Shown: piece by piece, positions 53,826 to 62,408 of the stretch
How the letters are laid out: each line of letters begins with the position of its first letter
Numbering within the stretch: the first letter of the stretch is position 1
NCBI RefSeq assembly: GCF_014190915.1
Contig: NZ_JACHVU010000004.1
Location: forward strand, 186,001 to 250,000
Direction: 5' to 3'
DNA length: 64,000 nucleotides
Origin: Mycolicibacterium iranicum
Lineage (GTDB): Bacteria; Actinomycetota; Actinomycetes; Mycobacteriales; Mycobacteriaceae
The notes under the pieces: model-generated
The model's input: the letters and a program-made list of their open reading frames with translations, nothing else
Told to the model about the DNA's origin: nothing
Database searches by the model: none
Program-made: the position numbers and the translations under genes

Positions 53826-56800
53826 ATGGGTCATTCACGGTATATCGGCCGCGTCGGGGCGCTGGCTGTTGCGCTGGGCATCGGAACGGCGGTCGCATCG
53901 ACCCCGGTCGTGGCCTGGGCGGACGAGCCGGGGAACGCGGCGTCCAGTGACGGCGCACCGTCCGGAGACGGCGCACCGTCCGGCGCCGCCGCCGGCGGCG
54001 GTACGCCCGGTGACGGGCAGACCACCAGCGAGGAGACAGGCCTCGGCGTCACCTCGGAGACCGAGTCCGACGACAAGCTGTCGAGTGAACCCGCCGAGGA
54101 GATCGACGTGGCCGCCGAGGAGGACGCCGTCGGCGAACCCCCGGTCGGTGAGGGAGATGACTCCGAGCCCGCGGTCGCCGAACCCGAGGGTGAGCACGAG
54201 ACGGCCGACCCGGTCGTCACCGAAGGAGACCGGGAGTCGTCGAACTCCGCCGACCGTGAGACCACTTCGGGCGAATCGGCCGACAGCGCGCCACCGCTCG
54301 GCGGCACCCCTGAGGTGCCGGAACAGCAGGTCGACCCCGTGGTCTCGCCCGAGGATCCGGCACCCTTGCCGGAGGATGCGACACCTCCTCCCGCAGCGGA
54401 AGCGCCTGCGGATGAACAACTTTCAGTCGAGCCTCCTGCAGCGCCCGCGACGGGATCGATGTCGCTCGGCTCGGTGCTGACGAAACTGCTCTCCCCGTTC
54501 GGCTCGTCGAACGGCGACGTTCCCGTCGACTCGCCGCTGGTATGGGGCCTGTTGGCCTTCGCGCGCCGCCAGACCGTCGGGCGCAACGAACTGACCGGTG
54601 ACCTCGTCGCGACCGCCGGCGCACTGGATCTCGCGGCCGCCGACGCGAACACCCCGCCCCAACCCGGGCGGGTGACGGTGGGCTCGCCCGGCCTGTTCTC
54701 CGGCGTCGTGACCGGACGTGTGCGCGGATCGGACGCAGACGGGGACGCGCTGACATTCGCCGGCTCGGGAAGCACCGCCAAGGGCAGCGTCGTCGTCGAC
54801 GCGCAGGGTCGTTTCACCTACACGCCGACAGCTGCTGCGCGCCACGCCGCGGCGAAAGCGGGTGCGACCGAACAGGACAGGGTGGACTCGTTCGTCGTCA
54901 CGATCGCAGACGGCAACGGTGGGGTGACGCCCGTGACGGTGCAGGTGCAGATCCGGCCCCTGAACGCCCGGCCGCAGTCGTCGGGTTCGGTGGGCCTGCC
55001 GAACGGCACCACCGGCCAGGTCGGCGGTGCCGTGGTGACCGACGATGACGACGACGACACGTTCACCTACTCCCCGAGCACTCCGGCGAAGGGTTCGGTG
55101 GTCTTCAACGAGGACGGCACCTTCGTCTACACCCCGACCCAGGCCGCCCGCGAGGCCGCCGGCGACCGGGACGCACGGTCCTCGGTACGGCGGGACTCGT
55201 TCACGGTGTCGGTGGACGACGGCCACGGCGGCGTCGACACGGTGCGCTTCACGGTGCAGATCGCTGCCATCGACAACGATGCTCCGGCGGCAGGGGCTGT
55301 CACCACGAACGCACCGGGCAGCTTCACCGGATCCGTCACAGGCAGGGTCACCGCCACCGATGCCGACGGCGACCGCCTGACCTATACGGGCTCGGCTACC
55401 ACGGAGAAGGGCCGGGTCACCGTGTCGTCCTCCGGACGTTTCACCTACACCCCGACCGCAGCGGCGCGCCACGCCGCGGCGGCCGACGGCGCGGCCGCGG
55501 GGGCGAAGACCGACACGTTCAACGTGACGGTCACCGACGGGTTCGGCGGCTCGGTGGTCGTCCCGGTCACGATAACGATCGCGCCGAAGAACGCCGCACC
55601 GCGCATCACACGCATCGGGGCGTCGTCGCCGAACGCTGCCTCCGGGGTGGTCACGGTGACCGTGTCCGGGCGCGATTCCGACGGCGACACACTGACTTTC
55701 AGTGGCCCTGCCACAACCGCCAAGGGGACACTGGTCAAGAACGGCGACGGGACCTTCACCTATACGCCGACCGAAGCGGCCCGCATCGCCGCGGGCGCCG
55801 CAGGTGCCCCCCGGTCCGCGCTGACCGACACCGTCGAGATCACCGTCACCGACAGCCACGGCGGAACGGACACCGCGAGCGTGACGGTGCGGATCGCACC
55901 GTCGACAGCCAACGCGGGTCCGACCGGCGGAAAGGCCAACCCGGGGCAACCCGGTGTGGACGGAAAGGTGTCCGGCACGGTCACGGCGACCGACCCGAAC
56001 GGGGATCCCCTGACCTTCACGGGGTCGGGCGACACGGCCAGGGGCAGCGTGATCGTCAATGCGAACGGCACGTTCGTCTACACCCCGACCGATGCCGCCC
56101 GGCACGCCGCAGCAGCGAACAACGCAGGCGCGGCGCTGAAGGAGGACAGCTTCGTCGTCACCGTCAGCGACGGCAAAGGGGGATCGCTGGCCGTTCCGGT
56201 GACGGTGAGCATCCTGCCCAAGAACGCCGCGCCGACCGGCAACGCCAACCCGGGCGCGCCGGATGTGACGACCGGCGTGGTGTCCGGCTCGGTGTCCTCC
56301 GCGGACGCCGACGGCGACTCGCGGACGTACAGCGGTCCGCTGGTCTCCGCCAAAGGCGGGACAGTACTGGTCAATTCGGACGGTACCTTCACCTACACGC
56401 CGACGGCGGCACTGCGGGAGGCGGCGGCCAAGTACGGCGCCACCGTGGCCGACAAGACCGACACGTTCGTGGTGACGGTGAATGACGGCCATGTCGGCGG
56501 CGTCGTCCAGGTCAATGTCACGGTGGCGATCGCGCCGGCGGCCAACAGCGGACCGACCGGTGGTACCAGCAGCCAGAACGCTGCGGGCCCTGACGGCACG
56601 ATCACCGGGACGGTGACGGCCACCGACCCGAACGGCGATCCGCTGACCTACACCGGGACGACGACCACCGCCAAGGGGTCGGTGGTCGTCAACCCCGACG
56701 GAACCTTCACCTACACACCCACCGCTGCGGCGCGCCACGCCGCCTCGGCGAACAACGCTGCGGCAGCACTGAAGTCGGATACGTTCACCGTGGTCGTCAG

Positions 56801-58934
56801 CGACGGCAGGGGTGGTACCGCAGCGGTGCCGGTGACGGTGACGATCAGTCCCGTGAACGCCGCGCCGGTCGGCGGATTCACTGCCGGAACGCCGAATCCG
56901 TCGACAGGTCTGGTCAGCGGATCGGTGACCTCCACCGACACCGACGGGGACACCAGGACCTACAGCGGGCCGGCGGTGTCGGTCAAGGGCGGCACCGTCG
57001 TGGTCAACGCCGACGGCACCTTCACCTACACCCCGACTGCGGCGGCCCGCGATGCGGCCGCGGCGCCGAACGCACCGGCGTCGGCCAAGGTCGACTCGTT
57101 CGCCGTGACCGTCAACGACGGCCATCTCGGCGGTGTCACGACGGTGACGGTCCAGGTGGACATCGCGCCGGCGGCACCGGCGACGGCGGAGTCGACCCCC
57201 GGCGTACCGCTGGGCGGCGTCATCATCGCCGCCAACGGCACGCGCTACCTCGTCGTCAGCGATTTCAACCCGGCTGATCCGGGGCAGCAGAACCCAGTGA
57301 CGCGGGTGAGCGTTCTGGACGCGAACGGCAAGGTGCTCGCGACATCGGCGGACATCGCGGGATTGCCCGTCGGCGCGCGGCCGGTGACACGCCCCGACGG
57401 GTCTCTGGTCCTCGCGACGACGAAGCCCACCGGCGAGACCGCCTACGCCACGTACGTCTCGGTCATCGGTGCGGACGGTGTGGTCACACCGATCACGACG
57501 TTGCCGGGGATTCCAGGGAACCTGTTCACCGTCATGCCCAATGGGACGACCTTCTTCACCGTCACCGGCCAGGAACCCGTCGGTCAGGACATCGTGTCCA
57601 CAGTCGTGCGGATCTCGTCTGCCAACGTCGCCCAGTTCTACGAGGTGCCCGGGTTCGCACTGCCGACTGCGCAAACCGCGGGGTCCGACGGGACGATGTA
57701 TTACTACGGAGTCTCCAACACGAACGGGGTGTCGGTCCTTGTTGTCGATGCCGCCGGAAACGGCACGCCGATCAACCTCGGGGCGGCGAGCGGGGCCACT
57801 CCGTTCCAGGTCGCGTCCGACGGAAAGGTGTACTTCGCCTTCACCACGGCGGGCACGACGCCGAGCACCACCGTCACGAAGATCCTCACCTTCACCGGCT
57901 CGACGTACACGGTGCGTGAGGTGGCCGGGCAGTCCATCGGCGGCCAGCTGTTCACCGCCGGGGCGGACGGTGCGGTCTACATCGCAACACGCGGCTTCGG
58001 GCAGAGTTCGCTGCTCCGGGTCACATCCTTGACGTTGACCTCGACGACGATCCCGGGAATCCCGATCAGCCTCGTTCGGACGGCGCCCTCCGGTGCGGCC
58101 TACATCGCGGTCGCAGACTTCGACGGCACGTCGTCGGTGGTGATCGTGCAACCCGGTGGCGCGAAGGTGACGGTGCCCATCCCGGGGGAGGTGGCCCAGG
58201 TTGCGGTCAACGGCGGAAACCTCGTCGTCGGAGCCGACGGCAAGGCCTACGTGTCCTACTCGGTCGACGGCCAGTATTACGTCGCAGTGATCTCGGCATC
58301 CGGAACCCTCACGTCGAAGGCGCTCCCACCCGGAGTCGTGGCGGGTCCGACCGCCGTGGCCGCCAGCGGCGAGGCGTACACCCTCCTCCTCCGCGAAGAT
58401 GAGGAGTCGGGCGACTACTTCACCTCCGTGCTGTCGCTGTCGACCGGAAACAGATCAGACGAAATCCCCGGCAGGACAGAGATTTCGGGAGTCGACCCCC
58501 TCACGTTCGGTCCGGACGGAAAGGTCTACCGGGTCGAGTGGCAGAACGACGGGTCAGGGCCTCTCCAGACCTCGGTGCTGGTCGTCAACCCGGACGGAAC
58601 GACGCTGGACACCTTCACCGACGACGGGCAGGTCACGGGCACCGTGGAAGCCGGCGGCCTGACGGGCCTGACCGCGCGGACGGTGTTCTTCGCCCCGGAC
58701 GGGACCGCGTACGTGTCCATCACCCCCGGCTTCGTCGGATCGGGAACCCGGAGCACGGTCTGGGCGGTCACCTCGGCGGGGGCGACCAAGGTGCTCGATG
58801 TCGAGACGCCGGTGATCACACCGGTCACCGTCGCGCCGGATGGCACGGTGTATGTCGGCGTGGCCTCCCCGGGTGCTACCGAGGGGACCTACATCACGAA
58901 GGTGCAGAAGATCACCCCGCCGACGGCGCTCTGA
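53826..58934 (+). CDS. Giant secreted repeat and beta-propeller-like protein, 1702 residues
   Basis: A paralogue of the protein at 42329. The signal peptide (1-32) carries the same G-R-V-G-A-L-A-V-A-L-G-I-G core. An acidic disordered region runs to about 205, then the module P-V-D-S-P-L-V-W-G-L-L-A-F-A-R-R-Q (about 235-252). Eight VCBS/cadherin-like repeats of about 100 residues follow (about 280-1115), most with D-x-D-G-D and F-T-Y-T-P-T motifs that could bind calcium. A C-terminal propeller-like region (1120-1702) repeats F-x-P-D-G-T-x-Y-V-x-V. No membrane anchor at the C-terminus. Likely secreted or wall-associated; function unknown. Confidence 0.82.
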   Translation: MGHSRYIGRVGALAVALGIGTAVASTPVVAWADEPGNAASSDGAPSGDGAPSGAAAGGGTPGDGQTTSEETGLGVTSETESDDKLSSEPAEEIDVAAEEDAVGEPPVGEGDDSEPAVAEPEGEHETADPVVTEGDRESSNSADRETTSGESADSAPPLGGTPEVPEQQVDPVVSPEDPAPLPEDATPPPAAEAPADEQLSVEPPAAPATGSMSLGSVLTKLLSPFGSSNGDVPVDSPLVWGLLAFARRQTVGRNELTGDLVATAGALDLAAADANTPPQPGRVTVGSPGLFSGVVTGRVRGSDADGDALTFAGSGSTAKGSVVVDAQGRFTYTPTAAARHAAAKAGATEQDRVDSFVVTIADGNGGVTPVTVQVQIRPLNARPQSSGSVGLPNGTTGQVGGAVVTDDDDDDTFTYSPSTPAKGSVVFNEDGTFVYTPTQAAREAAGDRDARSSVRRDSFTVSVDDGHGGVDTVRFTVQIAAIDNDAPAAGAVTTNAPGSFTGSVTGRVTATDADGDRLTYTGSATTEKGRVTVSSSGRFTYTPTAAARHAAAADGAAAGAKTDTFNVTVTDGFGGSVVVPVTITIAPKNAAPRITRIGASSPNAASGVVTVTVSGRDSDGDTLTFSGPATTAKGTLVKNGDGTFTYTPTEAARIAAGAAGAPRSALTDTVEITVTDSHGGTDTASVTVRIAPSTANAGPTGGKANPGQPGVDGKVSGTVTATDPNGDPLTFTGSGDTARGSVIVNANGTFVYTPTDAARHAAAANNAGAALKEDSFVVTVSDGKGGSLAVPVTVSILPKNAAPTGNANPGAPDVTTGVVSGSVSSADADGDSRTYSGPLVSAKGGTVLVNSDGTFTYTPTAALREAAAKYGATVADKTDTFVVTVNDGHVGGVVQVNVTVAIAPAANSGPTGGTSSQNAAGPDGTITGTVTATDPNGDPLTYTGTTTTAKGSVVVNPDGTFTYTPTAAARHAASANNAAAALKSDTFTVVVSDGRGGTAAVPVTVTISPVNAAPVGGFTAGTPNPSTGLVSGSVTSTDTDGDTRTYSGPAVSVKGGTVVVNADGTFTYTPTAAARDAAAAPNAPASAKVDSFAVTVNDGHLGGVTTVTVQVDIAPAAPATAESTPGVPLGGVIIAANGTRYLVVSDFNPADPGQQNPVTRVSVLDANGKVLATSADIAGLPVGARPVTRPDGSLVLATTKPTGETAYATYVSVIGADGVVTPITTLPGIPGNLFTVMPNGTTFFTVTGQEPVGQDIVSTVVRISSANVAQFYEVPGFALPTAQTAGSDGTMYYYGVSNTNGVSVLVVDAAGNGTPINLGAASGATPFQVASDGKVYFAFTTAGTTPSTTVTKILTFTGSTYTVREVAGQSIGGQLFTAGADGAVYIATRGFGQSSLLRVTSLTLTSTTIPGIPISLVRTAPSGAAYIAVADFDGTSSVVIVQPGGAKVTVPIPGEVAQVAVNGGNLVVGADGKAYVSYSVDGQYYVAVISASGTLTSKALPPGVVAGPTAVAASGEAYTLLLREDEESGDYFTSVLSLSTGNRSDEIPGRTEISGVDPLTFGPDGKVYRVEWQNDGSGPLQTSVLVVNPDGTTLDTFTDDGQVTGTVEAGGLTGLTARTVFFAPDGTAYVSITPGFVGSGTRSTVWAVTSAGATKVLDVETPVITPVTVAPDGTVYVGVASPGATEGTYITKVQKITPPTAL

Positions 58935-58941
58935 TCGCAGC

Positions 58942-58975
58942 CAGGTGGCCGGGCCGGAAACGGCCCGGCCACCTG
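58942..58975. terminator. Strong bidirectional terminator hairpin
   Basis: AGGTGGCCGGGCCG, a GAAA loop and the exact complement CGGCCCGGCCACCT form a perfect 14-bp stem (58943-58974), extended by one more C-G pair. It lies between the convergent stops of the giant secreted protein and accD3, where a two-way terminator is expected. There is no T-tract, as is common in mycobacteria. Confidence 0.8.
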
Positions 58976-59023
58976 CTGTGCGCGCGTACTGCTCGGCGGT
59001 GAACGGACGCCTTCCGGCCGAAT

Positions 59024-60502
59024 TCAGTTCTGGGGCAGGCCGATACGGTGATAGCGCTCGAAGCGTGCGGCGAGCCGCTGTTCGTCGGGCACCGACCTCA
59101 GCCGGTGCAGCTCCGCGGCGATGGTCACCGACAGCCGCTCGGTGAACGCCCGCGGTTCGTCGGCGGCGTCGGGATGTTCGGGCACCACGGTGTCGACGAT
59201 GCCGGCGCGGAGCAGATCGGCCGACCGGACCCCCTGCGCCGCAGCCAGTTCCGGCGCGTGCTCGACGTCCCGGTAGACGATCGCGCTCGCCCCCTCCGGC
59301 GGCAGCGGCGCGAGCCAACCGTGCAGCGCTGCGAGCACGCGGTCGGCGGGCACCATCGCCAGCGCCGGGCCGCCGCTGCCCTGGCCCATCAGCACGGACA
59401 CGGTCGGGGTGTCGAGGGTGACGAGGTCGGCCAGACACCGCGCGATCTCGCCCGCGAGACCACCCTCCTCGGCTTCGGTCGACAGTGCCGGGCCGGCGGT
59501 GTCGATCACGAGAACCAGTGGCAGCTTCAGGCTCGCCGCCAGCGCCATGCCGCGCCGGGCCTCGCGCAGCGCCGCCGGACCCACCAGGCCGCCCACCACG
59601 CGCTGCTGTCCGAGGACCACGGCCGGTTGGCCGCCGAAGCGGGCCAGTGCCAGCAGCATGGTGGCCGCCTCGCCCTGCCCGGTTCCCGACAGCAGCACGC
59701 GTTCGGTGGCGCCGTGTCGCAGCAGCGAGCTGACGCCTGGGCGGTCGGGCCGGCGTGAGATCTCGACCGAATCCCACGCCGGGACGTCCGGCAACACCCC
59801 GGGGTCCGGCATCTCCGGAGGCTCGCCCGGGGCATCCGCCACCACCTTGAGCGTGCGATCGAGGGTCGCCCGCAGCACGTCCAGCGGGACCACCGCGTCG
59901 ATCACACCGTGGCGTTGCAGGTTCTCGGCGGTCTGGACGCCGGCCGGGAACGGTTCGCCGTACAGGTGCTCGTAGACTCGCGGACCCAGGAAGCCGATCA
60001 GGGCGCCGGGTTCGGCGGCCGTGACGTGGCCCAGCGAGCCCCAGGAGGCGAAGACCCCTCCGGTGGTCGGGTGCCGCAGGTACACGAGGTAGGGCAGATG
60101 CGCCTTCTTGTGGAGCTCGACGGCGGCCGCGATCTTCACCATCTGCAGGAACGCGACAGTGCCCTCCTGCATGCGGGTGCCGCCGGAGCTCGGCGACGCC
60201 AGCAGCGGGAGACCCTCGCTCGTGGCGCGACGAACCGCGGCAACGATCCGTTCGGCGGCCGCGACCCCGATCGACCCCGCCAGGAAGTCGAACTCGCAGG
60301 CCACCAGCGCGACGCGGCGGCCCAGCACCCTTCCCTCGCCGGTCAGGACCGATTCGTCCAGGCCCGTCGCGGCGTGCGCGGCGTCGAGTTCCTGGCGGTA
60401 TTCGGCCGACGTGGCCACGCCCAGGGGAGGGTCGTCCCAGCTCACGAACGACCCCTCGTCCAGGAGGGCGTCGCGCAGATCGAGGGCGCGGATCCGGCTC
60501 AC
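59024..60502 (-). CDS. accD3: Acyl-CoA carboxylase carboxyltransferase AccD3
   Basis: A 492-residue carboxyltransferase (Rv0904c) in which both crotonase-fold halves are fused. Halves 1 (about 45-235) and 2 (about 255-480) each have oxyanion glycines: [12 protein letters not shown] in half 1, and [11 protein letters not shown] in half 2. It transfers the carboxyl group from biotin to acyl-CoA, supplying malonyl-type units for fatty acid synthesis. The substrate preference cannot be read from sequence. GTG start, with TAGCCT 6 bases upstream, suggesting a leaderless mRNA. Divergent from echA6. Confidence 0.92.
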   Translation of the reverse strand: MSRIRALDLRDALLDEGSFVSWDDPPLGVATSAEYRQELDAAHAATGLDESVLTGEGRVLGRRVALVACEFDFLAGSIGVAAAERIVAAVRRATSEGLPLLASPSSGGTRMQEGTVAFLQMVKIAAAVELHKKAHLPYLVYLRHPTTGGVFASWGSLGHVTAAEPGALIGFLGPRVYEHLYGEPFPAGVQTAENLQRHGVIDAVVPLDVLRATLDRTLKVVADAPGEPPEMPDPGVLPDVPAWDSVEISRRPDRPGVSSLLRHGATERVLLSGTGQGEAATMLLALARFGGQPAVVLGQQRVVGGLVGPAALREARRGMALAASLKLPLVLVIDTAGPALSTEAEEGGLAGEIARCLADLVTLDTPTVSVLMGQGSGGPALAMVPADRVLAALHGWLAPLPPEGASAIVYRDVEHAPELAAAQGVRSADLLRAGIVDTVVPEHPDAADEPRAFTERLSVTIAAELHRLRSVPDEQRLAARFERYHRIGLPQN

Positions 60503-60508
60503 AGGGAA

Positions 60509-60521
60509 AGGCTAATAGTCT
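60509..60521. promoter_or_regulatory. Back-to-back divergent -10 elements of accD3 and echA6
   Basis: AGGCTA-A-TAGTCT: read left (60514-60509) it is TAGCCT, 6 bases before the accD3 GTG; read right (60516-60521) it is TAGTCT, 7 bases before the echA6 ATG. The two -10 boxes are separated by one base and both have leaderless spacing. Confidence 0.6.
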
Positions 60522-60528
60522 GGTGGCC

Positions 60529-61263
60529 ATGATTGGAGTGACCCGCGACGGCCACGTGATGACACTGGAGCTGCAGCGCCCCGAACGGCGCAACGCGCTC
60601 AACGCCGAACTCGTGGACGGCCTGCGTGAGGCGATCGAAAAGGCTGCGGCCGAAGACGTGCGCGCCATCGTCCTGACCGGGGCCGGGCATGTGTTCAGTT
60701 CGGGCGCCGATCTGTCCGGCGGTCAGGGCGTCGCCGACGAGCTGCCCGACAAGGCCAGAGCACTGAACCTGGCCATCGACAGGGCGCCGCTACCGGTGAT
60801 CGGTGCGGTCAACGGCCCGGCCATCGGCGCCGGGGTCATCCTGTCGATGATCTGCGACCTGCGTGTCGTCGCGCCGGAGGCGTACTTTCAGTTCCCGGTC
60901 GCCAAATACGGTATCGCGCTGGACAATTGGAGTATCCGTAGGTTGACGTCACTGGTCGGGGCGGGCCGTGCCAGGGGCATGCTGCTGGGTGCCGAACGGC
61001 TCACCGCCGAGGTTGCACTGCAGACCGGCATGGCCAACAGGATCGGCACTCTGGCCGACGCTCAGGCGTGGGCGCAGGAGCTCGCCGGCTATGCCCCGCT
61101 GGCGTTGCAGCACGCCAAGCGCGTCCTCAACGACGACGGCGCCTATGAGGATCCGTGGCCGGCACATCAGGAACTGTTCGACAGGGCGTGGTCGAGCGAG
61201 GACATCATCGAGGCTCAGGTGGCGCGCATCGAGAAGCGCCCGCCGAGGTTCAAGGGGGCCTGA
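60529..61263 (+). CDS. echA6: Enoyl-CoA hydratase-like protein EchA6
   Basis: A 244-residue crotonase-fold protein (Rv0905). The two catalytic glutamates of true enoyl-CoA hydratases appear to be missing: G-A-G-V-I-L-S replaces G-G-G-C-E-L-A and F-P-V-A-K replaces the usual P-E-x motif. This matches M. tuberculosis EchA6, which binds acyl-CoAs and passes them to the FAS-II mycolic acid pathway rather than acting as a hydratase. ATG 60529 is preferred to GTG 60523. It overlaps the next gene by one base (TGATG). Confidence 0.92.
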   Translation: MIGVTRDGHVMTLELQRPERRNALNAELVDGLREAIEKAAAEDVRAIVLTGAGHVFSSGADLSGGQGVADELPDKARALNLAIDRAPLPVIGAVNGPAIGAGVILSMICDLRVVAPEAYFQFPVAKYGIALDNWSIRRLTSLVGAGRARGMLLGAERLTAEVALQTGMANRIGTLADAQAWAQELAGYAPLALQHAKRVLNDDGAYEDPWPAHQELFDRAWSSEDIIEAQVARIEKRPPRFKGA

Positions 61264-62381
61264 TGGTGGTGCGCACAGCACTCCGATTCGGATTCGGCAC
61301 GACGTCGCTGCTGGCCGGAGGATGGGTGCTGCGCGCCCTGCACGGCACCCCGGCGTCCCTGGGCGCCACGCCCGCCGAGATCGCCCCGGTGGCACGCCGC
61401 TCTCCGCACTACAAGGAGGGCAAGTTCGTCAATCTCGAGCCCTCCTCGTCGGGCCTGCCGGCTGACCGGGATCTGCAGCTCATGCTTCTGCGTGACCTCG
61501 CCAACGCCGGGTCGGCGGGCAAGCCGCCCGGACCCATCCCGCTGAAGGACCCGCCCGAGGTGGACCCGACGCCGGCCGCGGCTGCGGCCAGCTGGTACGG
61601 CCACTCCAGCGCGCTGATCGAGGTCGACGGCTACCGCGTGCTGGCCGACCCCGTGTGGAGCGAGCGCTGTTCGCCGTCCCGCGCGGTGGGCCCGCAGCGG
61701 ATGCATGACGTGCCGCTGCTGCTCGAAGCGCTGCCTGCCGTCGACGCCGTCGTCATCAGCCACGACCACTACGACCACCTCGACATCGACACCATCGTGG
61801 CGCTCGCCCGCACCCAGCGAGCGCCGTTCGTGGTGCCGCTCGGCATCGGCGTGCACCTGCGCAAGTGGGGCATCCCGAAGTCCCGCATCGTCGAGCTGGA
61901 CTGGCACGAGGCCCACCGGATCGGCGACCTGACCCTGGTGTGCACGCCGGCGCGGCACTTCTCCGGCCGCCTGTTCTCCCGCGATTCGACGCTGTGGTCG
62001 TCCTGGGTCATCACCGGGCCCACCCATAAGGCGTTCTTCGGCGGGGACACCGGGTACACCGCGAGCTTCGCCGACATCGGCGCCCGACACGGGCCGTTCG
62101 ATCTGACGCTGCTGCCGATCGGGGCCTACCACCCGGCGTTCTCCGACATCCACATGAATCCCGAGGAGGCGGTCCGCGCCCACCTCGACCTCGCCGACCC
62201 GGACACCAGCCTGATGGTGCCGATCCACTGGGCCACGTTCCGTCTGGCGCCCCACCCGTGGGCCGAACCGGTGGAACGTCTCGTCGCCGCGGCCGAAGGC
62301 GACCGGGTCCGACTGGCCGTCCCGATCCCCGGCGAGCGTGTGGTCCCGGGGTCGACATTCGAACCCTGGTGGCGCCTCTAG
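61263..62381 (+). CDS. MBL-fold metal-dependent hydrolase, NAPE-PLD-like (Rv0906 homologue)
   Basis: A 372-residue metallo-beta-lactamase-fold protein with a hydrophobic N-terminal segment (about 8-27), probably a membrane anchor or signal. The metal motif is S-H-D-H-Y-D-H (HxHxDH), with further ligands in A-R-H-F-S-G, G-G-D-T-G-Y and I-H-W-A-T-F. These patterns match the phospholipase-like (NAPE-PLD) branch, not antibiotic-cleaving lactamases. ATG overlaps the echA6 stop. In M. tuberculosis this is Rv0906. Confidence 0.88.
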   Translation: MVVRTALRFGFGTTSLLAGGWVLRALHGTPASLGATPAEIAPVARRSPHYKEGKFVNLEPSSSGLPADRDLQLMLLRDLANAGSAGKPPGPIPLKDPPEVDPTPAAAAASWYGHSSALIEVDGYRVLADPVWSERCSPSRAVGPQRMHDVPLLLEALPAVDAVVISHDHYDHLDIDTIVALARTQRAPFVVPLGIGVHLRKWGIPKSRIVELDWHEAHRIGDLTLVCTPARHFSGRLFSRDSTLWSSWVITGPTHKAFFGGDTGYTASFADIGARHGPFDLTLLPIGAYHPAFSDIHMNPEEAVRAHLDLADPDTSLMVPIHWATFRLAPHPWAEPVERLVAAAEGDRVRLAVPIPGERVVPGSTFEPWWRL

Positions 62382-62408
62382 ACCCGGTCGACGGGATACC
62401 GTCTGGGC

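Noticed and set aside
54423..58151. A 1242-codon open frame on the minus strand inside the giant secreted protein gene
   Set aside because: It is antisense to a clearly coding gene, has Arg/His-rich composition typical of GC-rich shadow frames, and shows no domain.
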